A DNA stretch of 64,000 bases from assembly GCA_035441325.1 (NCBI GenBank), contig DAOROA010000021.1:1-64000 (forward strand). The letters are read 5' to 3'. Below are positions 48,161 through 57,446 of this stretch, one piece after another. Numbering within the stretch: the first letter of the stretch is position 1; every line of letters begins with the position of its first letter. The notes beneath the pieces are model-generated. The model did no database searches. It was not told the DNA's origin and was given only the letters and a program-made list of their open reading frames with translations. The position numbers were made by a program, and so were the translations under genes. The stretch comes from Competibacter_A sp002352125 (GTDB taxonomy: Bacteria > Pseudomonadota > Gammaproteobacteria > Competibacterales > Competibacteraceae).

Positions 48161-49737
48161 GCACAGCATCGCATGCTCTCGATCACGACCACGACCACGG
48201 ACCACCACGCGGTTTGACGCGCTGGCTATTGACGACCAATCACAAAGACATCGGAACTTTGTACCTGCTGTTCTCGCTGCTGATGTTCTTTATCGGCGGT
48301 ACCATGGCATTGATCATTCGTGCCGAGTTGTTCCAGCCGGGTCTACAGATCGTCAATCCGCACTTTTTCAATGAAATGACCACCATGCACGCGCTGGTGA
48401 TGATCTTCGGCGCGGTGATGCCAGCCTTTGTCGGTTTGGCCAACTGGTTGATTCCGATGATGGTCGGTGCACCGGATATGGCCTTGCCGCGCATGAACAA
48501 CTGGTCGTTCTGGATCATGCCCTTCGCCTTCACCCTGTTGTTGTCCACCCTGTTCATGCAGGGAGGTGGACCGGCTGGTGGCTGGACCTTATACCCGCCG
48601 CTAGTGCTGCAAACTGGTACCGCGTTTCCGTTCGTGATCCTGGCCGTGCACATGATGGGCGCCTCCTCAATCATGGGCGCGATCAATATCATCGCCACGA
48701 TTCTCAACCTGCGCGCACCCGGCATGACGCTGATGAAAATGCCGCTATTTGTCTGGACGTGGTTGATCACTGCTTACTTGCTGATTGCGGTGATGCCGGT
48801 TCTGGCGGGTACGGTGACCATGCTGTTGACCGACAAATTCTTCGGCACCTCATTTTTCAATGCGGCTGGTGGTGGCGATCCGGTGATGTTCCAACACATC
48901 TTCTGGTTCTTCGGCCATCCCGAGGTCTACATCATGATTCTGCCGGCGTTCGGAGTGGTTTCCATGATCATTCCGACTTTCGCCCGCAAGCCGCTGTTTG
49001 GTTATGCCTCGATGGTGTACGCCACGGCCTCGATCGCTTTTCTGTCGTTTATCGTGTGGGCACATCACATGTTTACTGTGGGGATGCCGCTGGCCGGCGA
49101 ACTGTTTTTCATGTACGCGACCATGTTGATCGCGGTGCCGACCGGAGTGAAGGTGTTCAACTGGGTTTCAACCATGTGGCGCGGCTCGATGACTTTCGAG
49201 ACTCCGATGTTGTTCGCGCTCGCTTTTGTGGTCCTGTTCACCATCGGTGGTTTCTCTGGGCTGATGCTGGCCATTGCGCCCGCCGATTTTCAATATCAGG
49301 ACACCTATTTCGTGGTAGCACACTTTCACTATGTACTAGTTTCGGGCGCAGTGTTCTCCATCATTGCCGCCGCCTACTATTGGTTGCCGAAGTGGACCGG
49401 CCACATGTACGACGAAAAGTTGGGTAAGTGGCATTTCTGGCTGTCGGCGGTCGGGGTCAATGTGCTGTTTTTTCCGCAGCACTTCTTGGGCTTGGCTGGC
49501 ATGCCGCGCCGCATTCCCGATTACGCACTACAGTTCACCGAGTTCAACATGATTTCGACCATCGGTGCGTTCCTGTTTGGCTTTTCGCAACTCTTGTTTG
49601 CCTATAACATCATCAAGACCATTCGTGGTGGTGCGAAGGCGACCGACCAAGTCTGGGAGGGAGCGCATGGTTTGGAGTGGACCTTGAGTTCGCCGCCGCC
49701 GTATCACACCTTTACCACCGCTCCCGAGATCAGGTGA
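48157..49737 (+). CDS. coxA: Cytochrome c oxidase (aa3-type) subunit I
   Basis: This 526-residue heme-copper oxidase subunit binds heme a and the heme a3-CuB centre and pumps protons. It has twelve membrane segments, the heme ligand region FFNEMTTMHALVMIFG, and FWFFGHPEVYIMILPAFG with the His-Tyr cross-link motif of A-type enzymes. The CuB histidines are in WAHHMF, and the final heme ligands in YFVVAHFHYVL. The His/Asp-rich N-terminus (HALDHDHDHG) is a little unusual but common in relatives. Translationally coupled to coxB. Confidence 0.98.
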   Translation: MSTASHALDHDHDHGPPRGLTRWLLTTNHKDIGTLYLLFSLLMFFIGGTMALIIRAELFQPGLQIVNPHFFNEMTTMHALVMIFGAVMPAFVGLANWLIPMMVGAPDMALPRMNNWSFWIMPFAFTLLLSTLFMQGGGPAGGWTLYPPLVLQTGTAFPFVILAVHMMGASSIMGAINIIATILNLRAPGMTLMKMPLFVWTWLITAYLLIAVMPVLAGTVTMLLTDKFFGTSFFNAAGGGDPVMFQHIFWFFGHPEVYIMILPAFGVVSMIIPTFARKPLFGYASMVYATASIAFLSFIVWAHHMFTVGMPLAGELFFMYATMLIAVPTGVKVFNWVSTMWRGSMTFETPMLFALAFVVLFTIGGFSGLMLAIAPADFQYQDTYFVVAHFHYVLVSGAVFSIIAAAYYWLPKWTGHMYDEKLGKWHFWLSAVGVNVLFFPQHFLGLAGMPRRIPDYALQFTEFNMISTIGAFLFGFSQLLFAYNIIKTIRGGAKATDQVWEGAHGLEWTLSSPPPYHTFTTAPEIR

Positions 49738-49756
49738 GATTGGGAGCGTGGTGGCA

Positions 49757-49888
49757 ATGAACACAGACGAGACCGCCAATGCAACGCCAGGAAAGCACGC
49801 TGGCCGAGCGCGGCGCACGGTAATCGGATTGGCGGTCTTGGCCGCAGCGATTTATTTTGGTTTCATCTTGATGATGGCATGGCGCTAA
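49757..49888 (+). CDS. 43-residue single-helix protein between coxA and ctaG
   Basis: The open frame MNTDETANATPGKHAGRARR is followed by one transmembrane helix (VIGLAVLAAAIYFGFILMMAW) and a stop. Many proteobacteria encode a short one-helix protein at exactly this place, annotated as a cytochrome oxidase small assembly protein. GGAG lies 11 bases before the ATG. Its end overlaps the start of ctaG by ten bases, which supports translation. The N-terminus is cytoplasmic by the positive-inside rule. Confidence 0.75.
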   Translation: MNTDETANATPGKHAGRARRTVIGLAVLAAAIYFGFILMMAWR

Positions 49889-50439
49889 TTATGGAAACTC
49901 GCGAAACGACCGTAACTTTGGCCAATCGCCGGTTAGTGCGCCGCCTGCTGCTGATAACGGCTGGCATGTTTGCTTTCGGCTTTGCGATGGTGCCGTTCTA
50001 CGACGTCCTGTGCAAGATCACTGGTCTCAATGGCAAGACTGGCGGTCGGGTGGCGGTTGTAGAGCCGATGAAAGCAGACGAATCGCGAACGGTGACGGTG
50101 GAATTTGTCGCTAATCTGAACCTGGGGGCGCCATGGGAGTTCGTGCCCCGAGTCGCCCGTATGCAAGTACATCCCGGCCAATTCTATCAAGCCCATTTTT
50201 GGGCTAAGAATTTGGCCGACCAACCCATGACTGGACAGGCCATTCCCAGCGTCTCGCCGGGGTTGGCGGCATCGCATTTCCAGAAAATCGAATGCTTCTG
50301 TTTCAATCGCCAGTTGTTCCAGGCGGGAGAGGGGAAGGAAATGCCGGTCACGTTCCGCATCGATCCGGAGTTGCCATCCGACGTGCGCACCGTGACTCTG
50401 TCCTATACGTTTTTCAGGATCGACAACGCGGGCAGTTGA
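49879..50439 (+). CDS. ctaG: Cytochrome c oxidase assembly protein CtaG/Cox11
   Basis: This 186-residue membrane-anchored periplasmic copper chaperone delivers copper to the CuB site of subunit I. One helix near residues 25-42 precedes MVPFYDVLCKITGLNGKTGG, the family hallmark. Later come NLNLGAPWEFVPRVARMQVHPGQ and the copper-binding ECFCFNRQ (CFCF motif). The alternative start at 49891 (METRETTV) lacks a better ribosome-binding site, so the N-terminus is uncertain by four residues. Fully consistent with an aa3-type oxidase cluster. Confidence 0.95.
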   Translation: MALIMETRETTVTLANRRLVRRLLLITAGMFAFGFAMVPFYDVLCKITGLNGKTGGRVAVVEPMKADESRTVTVEFVANLNLGAPWEFVPRVARMQVHPGQFYQAHFWAKNLADQPMTGQAIPSVSPGLAASHFQKIECFCFNRQLFQAGEGKEMPVTFRIDPELPSDVRTVTLSYTFFRIDNAGS

Positions 50440-50485
50440 ATCGAGGTACCGCCCGCTATGCAGACATGACCTAAGGGGGATATTT

Positions 50486-51358
50486 ATGACGCACGCGGAA
50501 CACGCGCCAGATCATTACTACGTGCCGCACCATAGCCACTGGCCGATTACTGCTTCCATCAGCTTGTTCATCCTAATGTTTGGTGGAGCCACGCTGCTAA
50601 ATGGTGGCAACAATACGTTGCTGCTGGTTGGATTGACGCTGATTTTGATCACCATGTTCGGCTGGTTCGGCACGGTGGTTCGAGAGAGCGAAAAAGGGCT
50701 TTACAGCGACCAAATGGATCGTTCGTTCCGTTGGGGAATGGCGTGGTTTATCTTTTCCGAAGTGATGTTCTTTGCGGCGTTTTTTGGCGCGCTGTTTTAT
50801 GCCCGCAGCTATTCGGTGCCGTGGTTGGGCGGCGAGTCAGATCATGGGGTAATGACGCATGGCGTGCTCTGGCCTAAGTACGAGGCCGCATGGCCCACCA
50901 ACGGTCCCGGCGATATCGGTGGTTTCTTTGCGCCGATGCATGCGTGGGGTTTGCCGGCTATCAATACCTTGATCCTGCTCAGCAGCGGCGTGACCATTAC
51001 TTGGGCGCATTGGGGTTTGGTTCAGGAAAATCGGCCGCAGTTGTTGAAGGGGCTGGCAGCGACGGTGGCGTTAGGTGCGCTGTTCCTGACTTTGCAGGCC
51101 GTCGAATACCACGAAGCGTACAAAGAACTGCATCTGACCCTGGGCAGCGGCATTTACGGCTCCACGTTCTTCATGCTGACCGGGTTCCACGGCTTGCACG
51201 TCACCATCGGTACGATCATCCTGGCCGTGATTTTGTTGCGCAGCATGGCCGGTCATTTCACGCCACAGCGGCATTTTGCGTTTGAGGCAGCGGCGTGGTA
51301 TTGGCACTTCGTGGACGTGGTGTGGCTGGGATTATTTATCTTCGTTTATTGGTTGTGA
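50486..51358 (+). CDS. coxC: Cytochrome c oxidase subunit III
   Basis: This 290-residue protein with seven membrane helices stabilises the aa3 oxidase. It shows YYVPHHSHWPITASISLF, MFGWFGTVVRESEKGLY, FRWGMAWFIFSEVMFFAAFFGALFYAR, LQAVEYHEAY and the C-terminal WYWHFVDVVWLGLFIFVYWL, all family hallmarks. The start follows a strong AAGGGGG ribosome-binding site. It lies 46 bp after ctaG in the same transcript. Confidence 0.97.
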   Translation: MTHAEHAPDHYYVPHHSHWPITASISLFILMFGGATLLNGGNNTLLLVGLTLILITMFGWFGTVVRESEKGLYSDQMDRSFRWGMAWFIFSEVMFFAAFFGALFYARSYSVPWLGGESDHGVMTHGVLWPKYEAAWPTNGPGDIGGFFAPMHAWGLPAINTLILLSSGVTITWAHWGLVQENRPQLLKGLAATVALGALFLTLQAVEYHEAYKELHLTLGSGIYGSTFFMLTGFHGLHVTIGTIILAVILLRSMAGHFTPQRHFAFEAAAWYWHFVDVVWLGLFIFVYWL

Positions 51359-51374
51359 GCGACCGACGGCACGC

Positions 51375-51578
51375 TCAAAGTCCGTGCGGCGTGAGCAGTC
51401 CCGTGGCATAGGCCAGCATCAGCAAAACGAAGAGAGTGACCGATAAGGCGATTCGCACCGTCAGTGCTCTGACGGTGCGAGGGTTGCGGCCTTGATCGCG
51501 GATCAGGAAAAATAGTCCGGAACCCAAGCTGGCGAGAATCAGCAGCAGCATGAGGATGACGATAGTCTTGATCAGCAT
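51375..51578 (-). CDS. DUF2909-like twin-transmembrane protein
   Basis: This 67-residue protein has two helices (about 3-26 and 43-63) separated by a short basic loop RDQGRNPRTVRALTVR. The pattern fits the DUF2909/twin-transmembrane family that regularly sits, on the opposite strand, between coxC and surf1 in gammaproteobacteria. It is transcribed against the flanking cluster. Function unknown, with oxidase assembly suggested by context only. Confidence 0.75.
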   Translation of the reverse strand: MLIKTIVILMLLLILASLGSGLFFLIRDQGRNPRTVRALTVRIALSVTLFVLLMLAYATGLLTPHGL

Positions 51579-51665
51579 GGACGGATTGCGGTGGTTGATG
51601 GTGGGGCCACCAGTATACTCGAACCCGAGCCAGCGTGATGAATCGAGTTCCCGGTGAGGAATACC

Positions 51666-52406
51666 GTGCAATTGCAGCTCGGTAACTGGCTCTTTCGGCC
51701 TGGTCGGGCTTCTACTCTCGTCACCTTGTTGCTGTTGCCTATGTTGCTCGGGCTGGGTTTTTGGCAATTGGACCGGGGGCGGCAAAAATTCGAGCTTCAA
51801 GCAGCGTTTGTCGAGCGACTTCGGCAGCCGCCCGTAGCGCTTGCCGAGGTGAGAGTCGATGATCCCGCAAACCGTTATCGCCGAGTGACCATCGTTGGCC
51901 GATACGATGGTGCCCACCAATTGTTGCTGGATAATCAGATGTGCGACGGTCGGCCAGGTTATCATGTCTTGACGCCGTTGCGTTTGGAGAGTGGTGCGGC
52001 GATACTAATCAATCGAGGTTGGTTTGCGCTTGGGGTATCGCGGCAAGAATTGCCGGATGTTTCTGTATCCACCGATCCGATAACTGTCGGTGGCTGGCTG
52101 GCGCAACCGGCTAATCCAGGTTTGTTGCTGGGCGATGCGGCTGGAGCCGATTTACGGTGGCCGCGCGTCGTCCCGTACGTGGATTACCGGCGGTTGGCCG
52201 CGCTGCTGGGTTATCCGTTGCAACCGGCGGTGGTTTTGCTGGAACCGGATGCGGCTCAGGGATATGTGCGCGATTGGGAGCCTCGCTTTGGAGGAATTGG
52301 GCCGGAACGCCACCAGGGTTATGCCGTGCAATGGTTCGCCTTGGCGGTGGCGCTAATCATCCTGTACCTTGCAATCAATACTCGCCGACTACCACGTTCT
52401 GTCTGA
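51666..52406 (+). CDS. SURF1-family oxidase assembly protein
   Basis: This protein of about 246 residues has two membrane helices at the ends (about 20-36 and 222-240) and a periplasmic domain between. Hallmarks include LGFWQLDRGRQK, NRYRRVTIVGRYD, LLLDNQMCDGRPGYHVLTPLRL and INRGWFALG. SURF1 helps insert heme a into subunit I. I chose the GTG at 51666, which has GAGG six bases upstream; the GTG at 51654 is the alternative. Confidence 0.9.
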   Translation: MQLQLGNWLFRPGRASTLVTLLLLPMLLGLGFWQLDRGRQKFELQAAFVERLRQPPVALAEVRVDDPANRYRRVTIVGRYDGAHQLLLDNQMCDGRPGYHVLTPLRLESGAAILINRGWFALGVSRQELPDVSVSTDPITVGGWLAQPANPGLLLGDAAGADLRWPRVVPYVDYRRLAALLGYPLQPAVVLLEPDAAQGYVRDWEPRFGGIGPERHQGYAVQWFALAVALIILYLAINTRRLPRSV

Positions 52407-52417
52407 ATGACAATGCG

Positions 52418-53044
52418 ATGAGCGCTCATTCGATTTCGATCCAATCCTCTTTAAAGCCGCCTGCTTGGCGGCAGCGGCTTATACTGCTGTTCGTTATCGC
52501 CTGTTTTGTGCTGCCACTGGTTGCGGCTTGGTTGCTGGTGGATTGGTGGCGACCTGAGAGCTCGGCGCAACACGGTGAGCTATTGAATCCAGCTAAACCA
52601 CTCCCGGATTTGCGGTTCGATTTGGTGGATGGACGCCCGTCGGCCGACGCGGCATTGCGCGGGCATTGGGTGCTAGCCTACATCGGTTCGGCTATGGAGT
52701 GTGATGCTGCATGCCGCACCGGCCTGTACGATATGCGACAGGTGCGTTTGGCCTTGGGCAAAGACATGGAGCGGGTAAAAACCGCGCTGTTTCTGGATGG
52801 ACTGCCGGAAACCGAATTGCGTCGATGGTTGTCCGTCGAGCACACCGCTATGGTCGTTGGCGTGGCCGATGCCCCGACTCGAAGCGCCCTGATCCAAGCG
52901 TTTGATCGGCCAGGGCGGACCGGCGGGTGGATTTATCTGCTGGACCCGCTCGGCAATTTGCTAATGCGCTATTCGGTTGACACCGAGCCGCGCGGATTGC
53001 TCAAAGATCTCCAGCGATTGTTGAAATGGTCGAAAATCGGATGA
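52418..53044 (+). CDS. SCO1/SenC-like oxidase assembly protein
   Basis: This 208-residue protein has one N-terminal helix (about 22-42) and a periplasmic thioredoxin-like domain with LPDLRFDLVDGRPS, WVLAYIGSAMECDAACRTGLYDMRQVR and GWIYLLDPLGNLLMRY. The CxxxC pair in ECDAAC matches the copper-binding position of SCO proteins, but the overall family is the more divergent group found in cox clusters. It probably helps copper loading or thiol reduction of the CuA site. It overlaps ctaA by four bases. Confidence 0.82.
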   Translation: MSAHSISIQSSLKPPAWRQRLILLFVIACFVLPLVAAWLLVDWWRPESSAQHGELLNPAKPLPDLRFDLVDGRPSADAALRGHWVLAYIGSAMECDAACRTGLYDMRQVRLALGKDMERVKTALFLDGLPETELRRWLSVEHTAMVVGVADAPTRSALIQAFDRPGRTGGWIYLLDPLGNLLMRYSVDTEPRGLLKDLQRLLKWSKIG

Positions 53045-54057
53045 GCGGCGTGCGTGCGACCCCGTTTCATCGCTTGGCTTGGGCGACGCTGGTTCTGGCC
53101 TTCGTGGTCATAATCCTCGGCGCCTACGTGCGGCTTTCCGACGCCGGGCTGGGTTGCCCTGACTGGCCCGGCTGCTACGGCCGCTTAGACGTTCCCGACG
53201 AGACTCATCAGATCGCCGAGGCCAACGTGACTTATCCCCACCGCCCGGTAGAGCCTGCCAAAGCTTGGAAGGAGATGGTGCATCGCTACTTCGCCGGGAC
53301 GCTCGGGCTATCGATCCTGACGCTGGCGGTGCTAGCGTGGCGCCGCCGACTAATGCCCGGCCAGCCGGTAGTGTTGCCGCTGTGTCTGTTGGTGTTGGTG
53401 GTTTTTCAGGCTTTGCTGGGGATGTGGACCGTAACTTGGCAGTTGAAACCAGTAGTAGTCATGGCCCATCTCCTGGGTGGGCTGACGACGTTGGGGTTGT
53501 TGGCCTGGCTAGTGTTGCGGCAAGGCCGGTATGGTGGAAGTGCCGTGGCGTTGGACGAGCGAAAACTACGGGGTTACGCGTTGATTGGCTTGGTGCTGCT
53601 GGTTGGCCAGATCGCCCTAGGGGGATGGACTAGCGCCAATTATGCTGCCTTAGCTTGTCCGGATTTCCCGACTTGCCAAGCGCATTGGTGGCCACCGATG
53701 GACTTTCGCGAAGCTTTTACGTTATGGCGGGGTCTCGGTGTTTCCTACGAAGGCGGTGTGCTGTCCAACGATGCCCGCGTGACGATTCATGTGATACACC
53801 GTTTGGGTGCGTTGGTGGTTTTCCTGTACTTGATCTGGCTGGGCTGGCGGTCGTTGGAGGTGAACCGAAATCCCGCCGTGCGTTTCGCTGGACTGGCTAT
53901 CTTCGTTTTGCTGTTCGGCCAACTCGCGTTGGGTGTCGCGAACGTCGTTTTGCACCTACCGCTTCCCGTGGCGGTAGCCCATAACGGTGGCGCCGCGCTG
54001 TTGCTATTGGCTCTGGTCACGTTGAATCACCTGCTTCGATTGGAGCCAACCGCATGA
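53041..54057 (+). CDS. ctaA: Heme A synthase
   Basis: This 338-residue protein with eight membrane helices oxidises heme O to heme A, the cofactor of aa3 oxidase. Features include VRLSDAGLGCPDWPGCYG, the heme-ligand histidines in EMVHRYFAGTLG, VVVMAHLLGG, IHVIHRLGALVV and AVAHNGGAALLL, and the second Cys pair ALACPDFPTCQ. The ATG at 53041 overlaps the previous stop (ATGA), which supports it over the start five codons upstream. Confidence 0.95.
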   Translation: MSGVRATPFHRLAWATLVLAFVVIILGAYVRLSDAGLGCPDWPGCYGRLDVPDETHQIAEANVTYPHRPVEPAKAWKEMVHRYFAGTLGLSILTLAVLAWRRRLMPGQPVVLPLCLLVLVVFQALLGMWTVTWQLKPVVVMAHLLGGLTTLGLLAWLVLRQGRYGGSAVALDERKLRGYALIGLVLLVGQIALGGWTSANYAALACPDFPTCQAHWWPPMDFREAFTLWRGLGVSYEGGVLSNDARVTIHVIHRLGALVVFLYLIWLGWRSLEVNRNPAVRFAGLAIFVLLFGQLALGVANVVLHLPLPVAVAHNGGAALLLLALVTLNHLLRLEPTA

Positions 54058-54971
54058 TGGCCGCAGCCCTCCAGACCTTGCGTGCCAACTTTCGTCGGCA
54101 CGGTCGAGATTATCTGGAATTAACCAAGCCCCGCGTGGTTGCGTTGATCACTTTTACCGCGATGGTCGGCATGTTGTTGGCGACGCCGGGCATGGTTCCG
54201 TGGGAAATCCTCCTATTCGGTTCGTTGGGCATCGCTTTGATGGCGAGTGCGGCGGCCGCTATCAATCACTTGGTCGACCGACAGGTCGATGCGATTATGG
54301 CGCGCACTCGGCACCGGCCCCTGCCTAGCGGGCATCTGGAATCCTGGCAGGTGCTGAGCTTTGCTCTGATTATCGGCGCTATCGGTTTGAGCTTGTTGCT
54401 GGTTTTTACTAACCCACTGACCGCCGTGTTGACCTTCGCTTCGCTGATCGGCTATGCGGTGATCTACACGTTGTTCCTCAAGCGGGCTACGCCGCAGAAC
54501 ATCGTGATCGGTGGTGCGGCTGGCGCGGCGCCGCCGCTACTCGGCTGGACGGCGGTCACTGGCCAAGTGGACTCCGGTGCTTTGCTGCTGTTTTTGATCA
54601 TATACGTTTGGACCCCGCCGCATTTCTGGGCGCTGGCAATCCATCGCCGCCACGATTACGCCAACGCCGATATCCCCATGTTGCCGGTTACTCACGGCGT
54701 TGCTTTCACCCGACTGCATATCCTGCTGTATACCATCCTGCTGTTTCTCGTCACCTTGCTGCCGTTTTTGACCGGCATGAGTGGCTGGATTTATCTGGTT
54801 GGGGCCGTCTTGCTGGGCCTGCGCTTTTTGAGTTACGCCGCACGCTTGTACGCGACCGGTGACGACCGTCTCGCCATGCCGACCTTCGGGTTTTCCATCG
54901 CCTACTTGTTCGGGTTGTTCGCCGCGCTGATGCTCGATCATTATGCGCTGCGCCTGCTCGAAGGGATTTGA
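54054..54971 (+). CDS. ctaB: Protoheme IX farnesyltransferase (heme O synthase)
   Basis: This 305-residue UbiA-family prenyltransferase adds a farnesyl group to heme B to give heme O. It shows YLELTKPRVVALITFTAMVGM, the first Asp-rich motif NHLVDRQVDAIMARTRHRPLPSG, GGAAGAAPPLLGW and the second motif WALAIHRRHDYANADIPMLPV. It overlaps ctaA by four bases. It completes the heme A pathway of the cluster and ends the aa3 set about 200 bp before the cbb3 genes. Confidence 0.96.
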   Translation: MMAAALQTLRANFRRHGRDYLELTKPRVVALITFTAMVGMLLATPGMVPWEILLFGSLGIALMASAAAAINHLVDRQVDAIMARTRHRPLPSGHLESWQVLSFALIIGAIGLSLLLVFTNPLTAVLTFASLIGYAVIYTLFLKRATPQNIVIGGAAGAAPPLLGWTAVTGQVDSGALLLFLIIYVWTPPHFWALAIHRRHDYANADIPMLPVTHGVAFTRLHILLYTILLFLVTLLPFLTGMSGWIYLVGAVLLGLRFLSYAARLYATGDDRLAMPTFGFSIAYLFGLFAALMLDHYALRLLEGI

Positions 54972-55179
54972 CTGGAAACGTTGGTAAGTTTTTGGGGAAA
55001 GTTCCTCAGCGGTTTCTCATATTTTGCAATATTAGCCGATGCTGATTGAGAAAACCCGGCAGATATTAGTAGAATAGGCCGTCGTCCAGACCCACCCCGA
55101 ACGTTTTCCACTCCAGCCTCAACCATCGGAAAACAAGTAAAACACGCCTAACCCCATGGCTTGCTAAGGAGACTTGGAT

Positions 55180-56628
55180 ATGGCCCAAAGCTCAGCGTTT
55201 CCTGCCGAGCAATATAATTTCGATATCGTCCGCAAGTTTATGATTGTAGCCATGATTTATGGCGTAATCGGCATGACGGTCGGTGTCTATATCGCCAGCG
55301 AGTTGGCATGGCCGTTTTTGAATTTCGACATTCCCGCTCTAACTTTCGGGCGTTTGCGCCCCGTGCACACCAGCCTGGTTATTTTCGGTTTCGGCGGCAG
55401 CGCTCTGTTTGCCACGTCCTACTATATCGTGCAGCGTACCTGCCAGGCACGGCTGGCGTTCCCATGGCTGGCTGAGTTCACGTTCTGGGGCTGGACTGCT
55501 GGCGTGGCGTTGGGTGTGATGACGTACATGGCGGGCTTTTCCCAGGGCCGGGAATACGCCGAGTTCGAATGGCCGCTAGATCTTGCCATCGCTGTGGTTT
55601 GGGTGAGTTATATCTTGGTCTACGTCGAGACGATCCGGCGTCGCAGCCAACCGCACATTTACGTTGCCAACTGGTTCTTCCTATCTTTTCTGTTGGCCGT
55701 TGCTTTATTACATATTTTCAATAACTTGGCTGTGCCGGTCAGCTTGACGAAATCTTATAGTTTGTTTGCCGGCGTACAGGATGCTATGACCCAATGGTGG
55801 TACGGCCATAATGCGGTGGGCTTTTTCCTGACCGCCGCTTTTCTTGGCATGATGTATTATTTTGTACCCAAGCAAGCCGGGCGGCCGGTTTACTCCTATC
55901 GGCTGTCCATCATTCATTTCTGGGCGCTGATTTTCCTTTATATGTGGGCCGGCGGCCATCACTTGCACTGGACTGCGTTGCCCGATTGGGTTTCGACCTT
56001 GTCGGCTACGTTCTCGGTGCTTTTGCTGATGCCTTCGTGGGGCGGCATGATCAACGGTATCATGACGCTGTCCGGCGCTTGGGACAAACTGCGCTCCGAC
56101 CCGGTCATGCTGTTCTTGATCACTTCGCTGTCGTTCTACGGCATGTCCACCTTCGAAGGTCCGTTGATGTCGCTCAAAAGCGTCAACGCTCTGTCGCACT
56201 ACACCGATTGGACCATTGGCCACGTTCATTCTGGCGCGCTCGGCTGGGTCGCCTTGGTGAGCTTCGGCTCCTTCTATCACCTGATGCCGCGTCTGTACGA
56301 AACCAAGCTGTATAGCCAGACCTTGATTTATGTTCATTTCTGGCTCGCCACTATCGGTATCGTGCTGTACATCACCTCGATGTGGGTCGCCGGTATCGGC
56401 CAGGGCTTGATGCTGCGCAGCTTCGACGATTACGGCAATTTGGCCTACACCTTCATCGAGACGGTCGAATTCATGCACACCCCATATGTTTGGCGTGCCT
56501 TGGGCGGTGCCTTCTTCGTCGTGGGCGCATTGGTGATGGCGTACAACATGGTGATGACCGTCCGCGCGTCCCGCATCGAACGGGCGGCTTTAGAGGCCAA
56601 GCTGGCGGCCAAACTGGCGCAAGCTTGA
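55180..56628 (+). CDS. ccoN: Cytochrome c oxidase (cbb3-type) subunit I
   Basis: This 482-residue catalytic subunit of the high-affinity cbb3 oxidase binds heme b and the heme b3-CuB centre. Hallmarks are FGRLRPVHTSLVIFGFGGSALFATSYYIVQRT, QWWYGHNAVGFFLTAAFLGMMYYFVPKQAG, FWALIFLYMWAGGHHLHWTALPDW and TDWTIGHVHSGALGWV. It allows respiration at low oxygen. The ATG at 55180 follows AAGGAG by eight bases; a TTG two codons earlier is rejected. No FNR-box was recognised in the 208-bp spacer upstream. Confidence 0.98.
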   Translation: MAQSSAFPAEQYNFDIVRKFMIVAMIYGVIGMTVGVYIASELAWPFLNFDIPALTFGRLRPVHTSLVIFGFGGSALFATSYYIVQRTCQARLAFPWLAEFTFWGWTAGVALGVMTYMAGFSQGREYAEFEWPLDLAIAVVWVSYILVYVETIRRRSQPHIYVANWFFLSFLLAVALLHIFNNLAVPVSLTKSYSLFAGVQDAMTQWWYGHNAVGFFLTAAFLGMMYYFVPKQAGRPVYSYRLSIIHFWALIFLYMWAGGHHLHWTALPDWVSTLSATFSVLLLMPSWGGMINGIMTLSGAWDKLRSDPVMLFLITSLSFYGMSTFEGPLMSLKSVNALSHYTDWTIGHVHSGALGWVALVSFGSFYHLMPRLYETKLYSQTLIYVHFWLATIGIVLYITSMWVAGIGQGLMLRSFDDYGNLAYTFIETVEFMHTPYVWRALGGAFFVVGALVMAYNMVMTVRASRIERAALEAKLAAKLAQA

Positions 56629-56658
56629 ACGGGGCGGTTTCGGGAGAAATACAAAGCC

Positions 56659-57393
56659 ATGCGACACGAACATATCGAAACCAATTCCGCGCTCATGCTG
56701 TTGCTGATCTTGGTTGTGATCAGCATCGGGGGCCTGGTAGAAATTGTCCCGCTGTTCTACATCAACGAGACGATCGAAAAAGTGGACGGCGTGCGCCCTT
56801 ACACGCCGCTTGAAATTCGCGGCCGCGACATCTACGTCCGCGAAGGCTGTTATTTGTGCCATTCCCAGATGATCAGGCCGTTCCGCGATGAATGGCTGCG
56901 TTACGGTCATTATTCGCTGGCGGCGGAATCGCAGTACGACCATCCCTTCCAGTGGGGCTCCAAGCGTACCGGACCCGACTTGGCCCGGGTAGGCGGCAAG
57001 TACTCTAACCAGTGGCAGGTACAGCACTTGAGGGCACCGCGCTCGGTGGTGCCGCAATCCATCATGCCGAACTACCCTTGGCTGTTGGATCACGATCTGG
57101 ACTATTCGGACGTGGCGGGTCGGATGCGCGCTTTGCGGGCGACGGGAGTGCCCTATTCTCTGACCCAGCAGGAATACGATGCCAACATCAAGAAGTTCGG
57201 CAAGGATGCCGCGGACCAACTGGATATCAACCAGGCACAAGATAGCCTGCTCAAGCAAGCCCGCGATAAGAATTTCGATGGCATTCCCAGCCGGGTGACG
57301 GAAATGGAAGCGCTGGTTGCGTACCTGCAGGTGCTCGGCACCATGGTAGATTTTACCAAGTACGACGAAGGCTATTTCGCCAAGTTCCGTTGA
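56659..57393 (+). CDS. ccoO: cbb3 oxidase subunit II (mono-heme cytochrome c)
   Basis: This 244-residue membrane-anchored cytochrome c has one N-terminal helix (about 11-35) and the single heme motif CYLCH in REGCYLCHSQMIRPFRDEWLRYG. Further family marks are YDHPFQWGSKRTGPDLARVGGKYSN and the distal methionine in SIMPNYPWL. It passes electrons from CcoP to CcoN. Located 30 bp after ccoN, co-transcribed. Confidence 0.97.
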   Translation: MRHEHIETNSALMLLLILVVISIGGLVEIVPLFYINETIEKVDGVRPYTPLEIRGRDIYVREGCYLCHSQMIRPFRDEWLRYGHYSLAAESQYDHPFQWGSKRTGPDLARVGGKYSNQWQVQHLRAPRSVVPQSIMPNYPWLLDHDLDYSDVAGRMRALRATGVPYSLTQQEYDANIKKFGKDAADQLDINQAQDSLLKQARDKNFDGIPSRVTEMEALVAYLQVLGTMVDFTKYDEGYFAKFR

Positions 57394-57446
57394 TGCCGAA
57401 CTGCGTTCCCCTCTCCGTGAGGGGAACTCTGGTTGGAGCCCGTTCG

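Noticed and set aside
54972..55179. FNR/ANR box upstream of ccoN
   Set aside because: Such a site is expected for cbb3 oxidase genes, but no TTGAT-N4-ATCAA match with acceptable half-sites could be found.
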